This document shows, in pieces, positions 34,717 to 41,960 of a stretch of 64,000 nucleotides of DNA (the stretch's first letter is position 1; every line of letters starts with the position of its first letter). The stretch comes from Uliginosibacterium flavum (GTDB lineage Bacteria; Pseudomonadota; Gammaproteobacteria; Burkholderiales; Rhodocyclaceae). The notes beneath the pieces are model-generated. The model ran no database searches. It was not told the origin of the DNA and worked only from the letters and a program-made list of their open reading frames with translations. Position numbers and translations under genes: made by a program. The stretch covers positions 62,001-126,000 of the forward strand of contig NZ_JBEWZI010000006.1 of NCBI RefSeq assembly GCF_040566545.1. Direction: 5' to 3'.

Positions 34717-35865
34717 TTATTTTCGTCCTCTCTTGGTTTTTATGATGGAATGAACAAACTTTCCAAATGCCCGATCCTTTTGGCGTTTTTCAAGATAAGA
34801 CATGTCGTGAAACTCGGATTCCTTTTTGAGTTTCACATAGTTTTGAAAATGCCCAGCATCCAGTTCAGCTTGCGCTAAGGCGCGCTGAACAGCACAGCCC
34901 GGCTCGGTGACATGGGTGCAATTGGTAAAGCGGCAACGCTGGGCATATTCCTGGATATCGGCAAAGCTTTCGTCGATGCCTTCGCTGACACCGAGCATGC
35001 CCAGTTCGCGCATTCCCGGCATGTCAATCAATAGCCCGCCATGCTCAAGCACAATCAGCTGCCGCCGGGTGGTCGTGTGCCGGCCTTCCCCCGTGTGGCT
35101 CACTGCGCCGGTTTCAAGGCAAGCATCACCCAGCAGACTATTGATTAGCGTGGTTTTGCCTACCCCGGATGAACCGAGCAAGCAGCAGGTTTTTCCCGGC
35201 AGAATGCACTCCCGAATTTGATCAACGCCCATTCCACTCACATTGCTGAGCGCAATGATTCGGGCGCTGATGCCTGCGCGGTGAATCTGCTCAATTCGGT
35301 GCTCTAGTTCATCCGGGCTGATCAGATCGGTCTTGGTGAGCAAGATGATCGGCTCAATATTCCCCTCACTCACCATGACCAGATAGCGCTCCAGCCTTTG
35401 CACATTGAAATCATAGTGGCAGGACTGAACAATGAATGCGGTATCGATATTCGCAGCAATCATCTGGAATTCAATATTCTTCCCAGGGCTTTTGCGTCGC
35501 AAAAATGATGTTCTTGGCAGGAGGTCATGGATGCTCGCCCGGGTTGCGCCATCGTGATATCGCACACGAACCCAATCTCCAACACAAGGTAAATCGGCTG
35601 GGGAATCGTGGGTGTAGAAAAACCTCCCCGTCAGTTCAGCGGGCAGCTCTCCTGCTGTATTTCTGATCAGATATTGGTCGCGATCCACCGCGCTGACTCT
35701 GGCGATCCCCTCGTCGAGATACGCAGAATCATTGACTAAGCCAACACCTCCACGACAATCGCCAGGCATAGAGGCAACAGATGCAGAATTTTCGGGGGGT
35801 GCGACAAGGCGGTCAGTTGACGTAAGCGCGAGAAAAGACCGTTGTTCCGGTTTGGAAGTGTTCAT
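34717..35865 (-). CDS. rsgA: Ribosome small-subunit-dependent GTPase RsgA
   Basis: A 382-residue circularly permuted GTPase that checks 30S subunit maturation. An OB fold occupies about 60-130. The G domain order is G4 (TKTDL), G1 (LLGSSGVGKTTL), G3 (DMPGMRE), typical of RsgA. The C-terminal zinc finger is CRFTNCTHVTEPGC. The protein has a ~45-residue N-terminal extension. The start at 35865 is preferred; the frame stays open to 36012 but that part overlaps a structured leader. A terminator-like hairpin ends about 34 bases upstream of the start, suggesting attenuation. It may be an additional copy of a housekeeping gene; the rest of the genome is not visible. Confidence 0.9.
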   Translation of the reverse strand: MNTSKPEQRSFLALTSTDRLVAPPENSASVASMPGDCRGGVGLVNDSAYLDEGIARVSAVDRDQYLIRNTAGELPAELTGRFFYTHDSPADLPCVGDWVRVRYHDGATRASIHDLLPRTSFLRRKSPGKNIEFQMIAANIDTAFIVQSCHYDFNVQRLERYLVMVSEGNIEPIILLTKTDLISPDELEHRIEQIHRAGISARIIALSNVSGMGVDQIRECILPGKTCCLLGSSGVGKTTLINSLLGDACLETGAVSHTGEGRHTTTRRQLIVLEHGGLLIDMPGMRELGMLGVSEGIDESFADIQEYAQRCRFTNCTHVTEPGCAVQRALAQAELDAGHFQNYVKLKKESEFHDMSYLEKRQKDRAFGKFVHSIIKTKRGRK

Positions 35866-35898
35866 GTTGAAATTCCGTATGCAGTAATTTAAGAACAA

Positions 35899-35929
35899 GC
35901 AAAAACAGCAAGCCCCAATGGGTGCTTGC
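35899..35929 (-). promoter_or_regulatory. Attenuator-like hairpin in the rsgA leader
   Basis: On the minus strand GCAAGC-N10-GCTTGC (further pairing inside) is followed by TGTTTTTGC, a rho-independent terminator shape placed between the upstream structured segment (35930-36000) and the rsgA ATG. Termination here would block rsgA, so it is likely conditional. Confidence 0.55.
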
Positions 35930-36000
35930 CCAGTTTTGAGTCCACCGATAACCGTAATCCCCCTCAGGTGCAGGGATTGAGTTACCGGATTACTGCAATG
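35930..36000 (-). ncRNA. Possible structured 5' leader of rsgA
   Basis: The segment contains GTAATCC/GGATTAC arms (plus-strand 35953-35959 and 35986-35992) enclosing a second potential stem CCCT/AGGG. Its position directly before a terminator hairpin resembles aptamer-expression platform layouts. I could not match it to a riboswitch class I know, so this is a candidate only. Confidence 0.35.
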
Positions 36001-36179
36001 TCCAACATCCAAACCTCGAAGAGATAAAACGAGCCAAAGTTAGCTACGTTGTACGAGCCTAATCAAACAGAGAATGAAAATCAAGGAACAGATGAGGCTA
36101 CGGTGCCCGCTGTTTGCTGTCTCGTCCATGGCTGATCACAACCAGGAAAAGGGCCGTCACCTTGTGGCCGGTAAGTAAG

Positions 36180-36267
36180 TAGCCCGGATGAAGGCGAAGC
36201 CGGAATCCGGGCCTTTTCCTTGTCGCCGCGGTCGCCCCCCGGATTCCGCTACGCTGCATCCGGGCTA
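36180..36267. repeat. TAGCCCGGATG-type palindrome pair
   Basis: TAGCCCGGATGAAGGC and GCCGGAATCCGGGCC face CCCCGGATTCCGC and GCATCCGGGCTA. The outer arms (36180-36189 and 36258-36267) are complementary. The type is distinct from the other repeat families in this window. Confidence 0.75.
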
Positions 36268-36551
36268 AGTTTCGAAGGTCTGCGTTTCTTTTCCCCGATC
36301 GACCGCCCCGGGTCGAAAGCACCGGCTCATGGGCACAGTTTGTGTCTTTCTGTGAAGCGTATCGCTCCGGCCCTCAAATCGGCATCCAGTCAGCAGCGGG
36401 CAGGAGTGGAGGCGCTTATAAGGTAAGATCGTCCCGCGGTGACAACCATCAGTCCCTGGTTTAAAAACCGGGGGCGCGAGGATAGTGAAGCAACTCGATT
36501 CGCTGTCGCCTGATGAACACGTTTTTTCAAAACCGGGGCACTGTAGAACTT

Positions 36552-37301
36552 ATGTCGAAGAATAAAACGTCGAGCGTCCAGCCTCCGGATCCAAAACTGA
36601 ATCTCATGCTGGCTTCACTTCCCGCCAAGGATTTTGAACGCCTGCTGCCCGAACTCGAACTGGTCGAAATGCCTTTGGGCTGGACGATGTCCGAGTCTGG
36701 CGATCATGTGAACTACCTGCATTTTCCGACCTCGGGGATCGTCTCGCTGATCTATTCGCTGGAGGATGGGTCTTCGAGCGAAACGGCTCTGGTTGGCAAC
36801 GAAGGCCTGGTTGGCATCTCCATTTTCATGGGTGGTGAGAGCATGCCGAGCAGCACGGAAGTGCAAAGCGCAGGTTACGCCTATCGACTCAGTCGCAAAG
36901 TCATGAAGAGCGAGTTTGCACTCGGCGGCCAACTGCAACACGTAGCGCTGCTATTCACCCAGGCGCTGATTGCCCAGACCTCGCAAACCGCCGTATGCAA
37001 CCAGCACCATTCACTGGATCAGAAGATGTGCCGGTGGCTGCTGATGACGCTGGATCGTTCTGAAGACAATGAATTGATGGTGACGCAAGAGATGATCGGA
37101 AACTTGCTGGGTGTTCGTCGCGAGAGCGTGACCCAGGTTTTAGGTCAGTTCCAGAAGGATCAATTGATAGAGCGTGCTCGTGGCCGGATCACGGTGATCA
37201 ATCGCGAAAAAATCGAAAAGCGCGTATGCGAATGCTATTCGGTGGTTCGGGAGGAATACGAGCGCTTGCTTCCGGGCAAGCGAGGTTCAAAAAAATCGTA
37301 A
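36552..37301 (+). CDS. Crp/Fnr-family regulator, copy 2
   Basis: A 249-residue paralogue of the 26908-27645 protein. The N-terminal VQPPDPKLN and the whole recognition helix LGVRRESVTQVLGQ are conserved. Changes concentrate in the first 30 residues, the ends and scattered surface positions. The same lack of Crp cAMP contacts and of Fe-S cysteines applies. The ATG at 36552 (MSKNKTSS) is chosen by comparison with the paralogue; the frame opens 39 bases earlier. No dyad of the shared GTCTGTGCG type was seen upstream. Confidence 0.9.
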   Translation: MSKNKTSSVQPPDPKLNLMLASLPAKDFERLLPELELVEMPLGWTMSESGDHVNYLHFPTSGIVSLIYSLEDGSSSETALVGNEGLVGISIFMGGESMPSSTEVQSAGYAYRLSRKVMKSEFALGGQLQHVALLFTQALIAQTSQTAVCNQHHSLDQKMCRWLLMTLDRSEDNELMVTQEMIGNLLGVRRESVTQVLGQFQKDQLIERARGRITVINREKIEKRVCECYSVVREEYERLLPGKRGSKKS

Positions 37302-37378
37302 TCTTTTTGCGACACGCAGCTTCCGTGCAGGAAACGAGAGTCGCAGAGCTTTGCCGGACGGCCCCAGACAATCAGCTT

Positions 37379-38245
37379 TCAGTCTGGTGATACGGCCAGG
37401 TTACCGAAAAGCGCATACCCGGATTTATTCCTTTTAGCCTGATACATGGCCTTGTCGGCATTGGCGATCAACGCATCCGCTGTCGTGCCATCAGCCGGAA
37501 AAATCGCGATGCCGATACTGGGCTGAATGACCAGACTGAGCGTGATGTCCCGGACCTGAATGTCACACGGCACATTGACCATTGCGATGATCTTGTCCGC
37601 GATGGCGGTGATATCCCGTTCGTTTCTGATCTCCGCCAACAGGCACAGAAACTCATCTCCGCCATGACGGCAGACGGTGTCCTCATCTCGAGACGCCTGC
37701 TTGATCCGCCCGGCAATCGTGGTCAATACGATATCGCCGACTTCATGCCCATGCGTGTCATTGATGCGCTTGAAGTCATCCAGATCAAGGAACATCACGA
37801 CCAGAGAAATGCCATTTCGCTTAGCATGCGCCAATCCATGTTCGAGTCGATCATTGAAAAGCACACGGTTGGGGAGGCCGGTCAATGGATCATGGAGAGA
37901 CGCATAGAGCGCTTCGTCGCTCTGTTTTTCCGCCGCCGCCAATCTCTCTTGCAGGATCGTCCGCTCCTGCACTTCTTCCGTCAGCGCCAGATTGACCAGC
38001 GATAAGGCCTTGGAAGCATCCTGCACCTTGCCCTCGATGGTCTCGCTTTCTTCCAGAGCGGTTTCAATGCCGGGCGAGATCTCACCATCCTGCAGTTCGC
38101 GCTTGATGCCCGCGTTGACCGACGAAAGACCGTCCGCACATTCCTCGACAATGTCTTTGACGCGCTCACTCTGTCCCAGCACTTGAGTCAAGGAATTGGC
38201 GGGTGACGGGCTCTTCAATAAACGAGCGGCTTTATTTTTTTGCAT
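37379..38245 (-). CDS. Diguanylate cyclase (GGDEF domain)
   Basis: A 288-residue protein from the chosen start. An N-terminal helical region with a coiled coil (about 20-110) is followed by a GGDEF domain (about 115-285). The active-site GGDEF is intact and RDED sits exactly five residues before it, matching the RxxD product-inhibition site, so c-di-GMP synthesis with feedback control is likely. DPLTGLPNR is the usual domain entry. The frame is open up to an ATG at 38395, but the added 50 residues look non-coding (Cys-rich) and would overlap the dyad at 38352. Neither start has a good ribosome site. Confidence 0.82.
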   Translation of the reverse strand: MQKNKAARLLKSPSPANSLTQVLGQSERVKDIVEECADGLSSVNAGIKRELQDGEISPGIETALEESETIEGKVQDASKALSLVNLALTEEVQERTILQERLAAAEKQSDEALYASLHDPLTGLPNRVLFNDRLEHGLAHAKRNGISLVVMFLDLDDFKRINDTHGHEVGDIVLTTIAGRIKQASRDEDTVCRHGGDEFLCLLAEIRNERDITAIADKIIAMVNVPCDIQVRDITLSLVIQPSIGIAIFPADGTTADALIANADKAMYQAKRNKSGYALFGNLAVSPD

Positions 38246-38351
38246 GGCTTCATGCGTCCGGGCAGCTGATGACTCAAGATTGGATTCGATTAACAAGGCT
38301 TCGCGGGATTTATGGATTAAGTCGATAGTTGAACATTCGCTGAATTGACAG

Positions 38352-38370
38352 TCTGTGCGCAAACGCACCG
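38352..38370 (+). promoter_or_regulatory. GTCTGTGCG-N4-CGCACC operator-like dyad
   Basis: GTCTGTGCGCAAACGCACC with perfect arms GTGCG/CGCAC. It is 107 bases upstream of the preferred GGDEF gene start. Confidence 0.5.
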
Positions 38371-38424
38371 AGCACAGGCAGCGACAGGGTTTCATCGCAA
38401 AAGCAGGGGAATTGTGGATATGAA

Positions 38425-38448
38425 AAAGCCAGCCCGAGGGCTGGCTTT
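38425..38448 (-). terminator. Rho-independent terminator of ompA-like gene
   Basis: A perfect 11-bp stem AAAGCCAGCCC/GGGCTGGCTTT, followed on the minus strand by TTCATA. It lies 19 bases past the stop at 38468. Confidence 0.88.
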
Positions 38449-38467
38449 CTGACTACTGAGGTCCGGA

Positions 38468-39547
38468 TTACTTGACGCGGCGTTCGATGACGATTTGCTC
38501 GACTTCGACGCGACGATTCGGCTCCAGACAGGTGATCAGAGCGCTGCGATTCTTTTCCGAACACTCGACCACCGGATTGCTTTCACCCTTGCCGACTGCG
38601 GTCAAGCGATTTGCATCGACACCCTTGCTGACCAGATAAGTCTTGACGGTCTGGGCACGACGTTGCGACAGCTTCTGGTTGTACTGATCCGAACCCAGAC
38701 GATCCGTGTAGCCAATCACGTTGACGTTGGTGATCGTGGTGTCACGGTTCAGGACATCGGCAATTTCGTTCAACTTCGGCTGAGCAGAGTTCAGATCGGA
38801 GCTGTTGAAAGCGAACAGTTCTGTCGATGACAGGGTGTAACGCTCGAAACGCGGAGGAGGCGGGGCTACGACAACCGGTGGCGGAGTCACGACCACGGGA
38901 GCCTGAGCAACAGGCGCCGGTGGCGGGGTTTCACGATAAACCGGTGCCGGTGCGGCAGGCTTGTCGAACGCGTAGGTCATGCCAACGGTGAGAATATTGG
39001 TATGGGTGTGATCAAAGCCGAGCTTGCTGTCCTTCATGTAGCTTTGTGCGTGGCGCAGATCGGCCTGCACACCCCATTGATTGTTGATGGAGTATTGCAC
39101 GCCGATACCGACATTGGCGTAGGGCGAGATCTGGCTGGCATGTACGCTGGGGCCGTTAGCCTTGTCGTATTGAGCGCCTCCACCGAGCAGAACGAAGGGA
39201 CGGAGGCGATCACGCGAGAACATGAACAGCGCATCGGCGCCGAGGGTGTTCTGGCGATAGCTGTCTGCACCGTCACGTGAACGTGAATAGGTGGTGCCAA
39301 ACTGGATATCCCAGGACGGCGAAATCGGCTTACCCATGCGCAGGCCACCGCCGCCACCGATCTTGTCAGCATCGAACTGGTGATCAGGATCCATCGCATT
39401 GAGGCTGGGCGCGATATACCAGGACGGATGATAGGTGCCTGCAGCGGGTTTCTCGTATGCGTTGCTTTGCGCCAGAACCGTACCGGAGGCAGTCAAGCCC
39501 AGAAGGGCGACAGCGGCTGCAATGTATTTCATGTTGTTGGATTTCAT
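38468..39547 (-). CDS. OmpA-family outer-membrane porin-like protein
   Basis: A 359-residue protein with a Sec signal peptide (cleavage VLA/QS near residue 26) and an eight-strand beta-barrel domain (about 40-205, ending in FDKPAAP). A Pro/Val linker (about 208-238) leads to a C-terminal peptidoglycan-binding OmpA domain (about 245-355, NVIGYTDRLGSDQYNQKLSQRRAQTV and LEPNRRVEV). It should be an abundant outer-membrane anchor protein. GAGG lies five bases before the ATG at 39547. Its promoter region contains a GTCTGTGCG motif at 39692. Confidence 0.92.
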   Translation of the reverse strand: MKSNNMKYIAAAVALLGLTASGTVLAQSNAYEKPAAGTYHPSWYIAPSLNAMDPDHQFDADKIGGGGGLRMGKPISPSWDIQFGTTYSRSRDGADSYRQNTLGADALFMFSRDRLRPFVLLGGGAQYDKANGPSVHASQISPYANVGIGVQYSINNQWGVQADLRHAQSYMKDSKLGFDHTHTNILTVGMTYAFDKPAAPAPVYRETPPPAPVAQAPVVVTPPPVVVAPPPPRFERYTLSSTELFAFNSSDLNSAQPKLNEIADVLNRDTTITNVNVIGYTDRLGSDQYNQKLSQRRAQTVKTYLVSKGVDANRLTAVGKGESNPVVECSEKNRSALITCLEPNRRVEVEQIVIERRVK

Positions 39548-39691
39548 GTGGACCTCGTGAAGTGCTTCCTTGGATGCCTGGCTTTGGAAGCCAGGCGGGT
39601 TTTGGAACCTTGCTGATCAAGACCTGCCCCGGCACGCGGCAAAAATCGTTTTGATCCGGCTGTCATCAGGATGCGCGATCAGCACACAGAC

Positions 39692-39710
39692 GTCTGTGCG
39701 CTGCCGAACG
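39692..39710 (+). promoter_or_regulatory. GTCTGTGCG-N4-CGAACG motif
   Basis: GTCTGTGCGCTGCCGAACG, overlapped on its left by the perfect palindrome CACAGACGTCTGTG (39685-39698). It sits between the HPF-like stop and the ompA-like start, 145 bases from the latter. Confidence 0.5.
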
Positions 39711-40073
39711 TTAGGATTCAGGCCCGGACGAATCCGGCACGAGGAACGCTTCGCTGCGGGTTTTCTGGTCGTGAACACGCCCTAGTGCGCTGTCAAGCAA
39801 TCGCATCAGCTTGCGTGCAGCACCTTCGACGGATTGATGCAGGCTTGTGGCATGGTGGGTGGCGGCCAAAGGTTGGTGATGTTCAAGGCGTGCTTCAATC
39901 ACGCAGGTTTTCTCGCTCTGAGCGCCATGTTTATTGCTTTCACTCAGATGAACTTCCACGCTGGTGACATGATCACGCAGGTAGTTCAGGGCGTGCGCAA
40001 CGATGCCACTTACATGCGTGGCCAGCGCTTCGCCCCCTTCAATGTTGTGGTCGGTGTTGATTGTGATTTGCAT
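39711..40073 (-). CDS. HPF/RaiA-family ribosome-associated protein
   Basis: A 120-residue protein with the N-terminal HPF fold (MQITINTDHNIEG, then strand-helix-strand to about residue 100, TSVEVHLSESN and SLHQSVEGAARKL). HPF/RaiA factors bind the 30S decoding region and hibernate ribosomes in stationary phase. It lacks the long-form C-terminal dimerisation domain and has a ~20-residue polar tail. The ATG at 40073 is preferred over 40139, because the latter adds residues unlike the family. Co-location with RsgA and a DksA-type protein suggests growth-arrest physiology. Confidence 0.82.
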   Translation of the reverse strand: MQITINTDHNIEGGEALATHVSGIVAHALNYLRDHVTSVEVHLSESNKHGAQSEKTCVIEARLEHHQPLAATHHATSLHQSVEGAARKLMRLLDSALGRVHDQKTRSEAFLVPDSSGPES

Positions 40074-40120
40074 GATTTTCTCTTTGTTTGATTGGGGGAT
40101 TTCGCGGTTATACGATGGCT

Positions 40121-40195
40121 GGAGAGCCGCTTGCAGCAAGAGTCTTCAGGGGTATTCCTTGTACAGGCAGGCGGGATGCGGCTCTTCAGGCATGG
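40121..40195. repeat. GAAGAGCC-type palindrome pair
   Basis: GGAGAGCCGCTTGC, AGTCTTCAGG, GTACAGGCAGGCGG and GATGCGGCTCTTCAGGCATG. A clear family member downstream of the PRC gene terminator. Confidence 0.6.
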
Positions 40196-40256
40196 CTATT
40201 GAATTGATCGTTCAGCCGCACGGGGCAGGGCGTTCTGGCGGCAACACCGGCAACAC

Positions 40257-40281
40257 TGCGCAAGCCTGATGGACTTGCGCA
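40257..40281 (-). terminator. Likely terminator of the exported PRC gene
   Basis: An 8-bp perfect stem TGCGCAAG/CTTGCGCA with a 9-base loop, 20 bases past the stop. The T tract on the minus strand is poor (GTGTTG), so confidence is moderate. Confidence 0.5.
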
Positions 40282-40300
40282 ATGCGCCTGCGGTGGGGAC

Positions 40301-40966
40301 CTATTTTTCGACTGATTGACGCAGGTGATCGACGGCCTTGCTGACTTCACGCTCGAATTTTTGCCATTTCTTCTCACCGGCACGCTTCAGCTCGGACAGC
40401 TTGTCTTCAGCGGCTTGCAGGTTCTGGCGCAGGGTCAGAACTTGATCATCCAGCTTGGTCTTGGCATCACCGGTCGCATCTGCGGCAGATTTTTCGATGT
40501 CTGCGGCTTTCCGCTTTGCAGAGGCAATCTCTTCTTCAGTCGCTGCGATGAACTTATCGCGCTTGGACAACTGCGGCGCGTAGTTGAACTTCGGCATTGC
40601 TTTCAGGGATTCCTTGGTGGCGCCTTGCATGACGAATCTGCCGGCTTGATCCTTGATTCGCACGACTGGAATGGCGACGTCATGGGTGCCCATGCCAACA
40701 AAGCCGCCCGCCCCGATGATCAGATACGAAATGTTCTTCTCCGGAGAGATGATCAGATCAACGACCGTGCCGACTTTCTCGCCGGAATCGTTGTAAATCG
40801 CCTTGCCCAGAAGGTCTTTCCTGACACTCCAGCCACGCGCCAACTCCCGCATTTCGGTCACGACGACGTCAACCGTGACTGATCCGGCAACCTGTGCATG
40901 GGCGGTCCCGACAGCACTCAGTGCGCCTGCAATGCCTAGCATCGCAATCAACAGGGGTTTTTTCAT
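40301..40966 (-). CDS. Exported PRC-barrel protein with coiled coil
   Basis: A 221-residue protein. The signal peptide (MKKPLLIAMLGIAGALSAVGTAHA) directs it to the periplasm. A PRC-barrel domain (about 40-115, GKAIYNDSGEKVGTVVDLIISPEKNISYLIIG) is followed by a charged coiled coil (about 135-220) rich in Lys/Glu/Ala. AAAGGAAA precedes the ATG at 40966; the longer open frame to 41254 crosses the promoter dyads and is rejected as the start. It is divergent from the BON-domain gene with shared regulatory DNA. A stabilising envelope role is only a guess. Confidence 0.85.
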   Translation of the reverse strand: MKKPLLIAMLGIAGALSAVGTAHAQVAGSVTVDVVVTEMRELARGWSVRKDLLGKAIYNDSGEKVGTVVDLIISPEKNISYLIIGAGGFVGMGTHDVAIPVVRIKDQAGRFVMQGATKESLKAMPKFNYAPQLSKRDKFIAATEEEIASAKRKAADIEKSAADATGDAKTKLDDQVLTLRQNLQAAEDKLSELKRAGEKKWQKFEREVSKAVDHLRQSVEK

Positions 40967-41114
40967 GGTTTTTCCTTTCGGTTTGTTGAGTTGGTGCCGA
41001 GGCAACACGTTTGGCACAGGCGCCATGCTTGCAATGACTTGCTGCAACACATGGCGACCCGACGTGATGCTTTCAGTGCGGCACTCAGCACTTTTAGCGA
41101 GTATGGATAAATGG

Positions 41115-41133
41115 GTCTGTGCGCCAGCGCACA
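41115..41133 (+). promoter_or_regulatory. GTCTGTGCG-N4-CGCACA operator-like dyad
   Basis: GTC plus the palindrome TGTGCGCCAGCGCACA, the best copy of the motif. TGTG and CACA are 8 bases apart, as in Crp sites. It lies 149 bases upstream of the exported PRC gene. Confidence 0.6.
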
Positions 41134-41156
41134 TCGATGAGTCAGGGCTAACCAGA

Positions 41157-41175
41157 CGTACGCAAACGCACAGAC
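41157..41175 (-). promoter_or_regulatory. GTCTGTGCG-N4-CGTACG motif, inverted
   Basis: Read on the minus strand GTCTGTGCGTTTGCGTACG. It lies 56 bases upstream of the BON gene, paired head-on with the 41115 copy across the divergent promoter. Confidence 0.55.
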
Positions 41176-41230
41176 CAAGTGGCAGCAGCCGCGCAGGCTT
41201 GGACCTCCTCAAATTAATCGAAAGCTCATC

Positions 41231-41884
41231 ATGAAATCCGACACACAACTGCAATTGGACGTCATTGCCGAACTGAGGTGGGACACTTCAGTCAACCCTG
41301 CCGGAATCGGCGTGGAAGTGAAGGACGGCATCGTGACCCTTGCCGGTCATGTAGGCAGCTATGCCGAAAAATGGAGCGCCGAGCGTGCGGTGCAACGCGT
41401 AGCCGGCGTGAGGGCTCTGGCCGTCGAGATGGACGTCAAGCTGAGCGGGCTCAATGTACGCAGCGATGCCGATGTTGCCCATGCGGCACAGAACGTCCTG
41501 CAATGGCTGACCGCCTTGCCACCGGACTCCGTCAAGGTCATGGTCGAAGGGGGCTGGATTACATTGTCCGGCGAAGTCGATTGGGATTATCAGCGGCTGG
41601 CGGCAGTTGAAGCCGTTTGTAACCTGATGGGGGTGACCGGCGTCAGCGAACAGATCGCGATCAAGCCACTGGTGTCGCCGGGCGCAGTGAAACTAGAGAT
41701 CGAGGCGACATTGAAGCGCCGAGTCAAATCGGAAGGGCAGAGCATCTCGGTTGATGTCGTGGGCGACCGCGTGACCTTGTCGGGCAATGTGCATAGCTGG
41801 GCCGAACGCGAGATAGCCAAACACTCCGCCTGGGGGACGCCGGGTGTGCGTTTTGTAGTGGATGACTTGACGGTCTCGCTCTGA
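41231..41884 (+). CDS. Protein with three BON domains
   Basis: A 217-residue protein made of three successive BON domains (about 5-68, 75-143, 150-216), each with the pattern V-x-V-x-x-G-x-V-x-L-x-G-x-V. BON domains are thought to bind phospholipid, as in OsmY. Unlike OsmY, no signal peptide is visible, so this copy appears cytoplasmic. The P-type ATPase gene follows after 76 bases in the same direction. The upstream divergent region holds two shared-motif dyads. Confidence 0.88.
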   Translation: MKSDTQLQLDVIAELRWDTSVNPAGIGVEVKDGIVTLAGHVGSYAEKWSAERAVQRVAGVRALAVEMDVKLSGLNVRSDADVAHAAQNVLQWLTALPPDSVKVMVEGGWITLSGEVDWDYQRLAAVEAVCNLMGVTGVSEQIAIKPLVSPGAVKLEIEATLKRRVKSEGQSISVDVVGDRVTLSGNVHSWAEREIAKHSAWGTPGVRFVVDDLTVSL

Positions 41885-41960
41885 TCCAGGCGACGGGAAG
41901 CCCTGGCTTGACCGCCAATCTTTGGTCTATGGCGTTCTCATGCGCCAGAAGGAGTCGACA

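Noticed and set aside
35866..36012. N-terminal extension of RsgA by 49 residues
   Set aside because: The extension overlaps the leader hairpins, has no family similarity and lacks a ribosome site, whereas 35865 begins a plausible N-terminus.
38246..38395. N-terminal extension of the GGDEF protein by 50 residues
   Set aside because: The added part is Cys-rich, unlike the rest, and contains the dyad at 38352. Not fully excluded, because the preferred ATG also has a weak ribosome site.
40967..41254. Extension of the exported PRC protein upstream of its signal peptide
   Set aside because: It would bury a clear signal peptide and cover the divergent promoter dyads.
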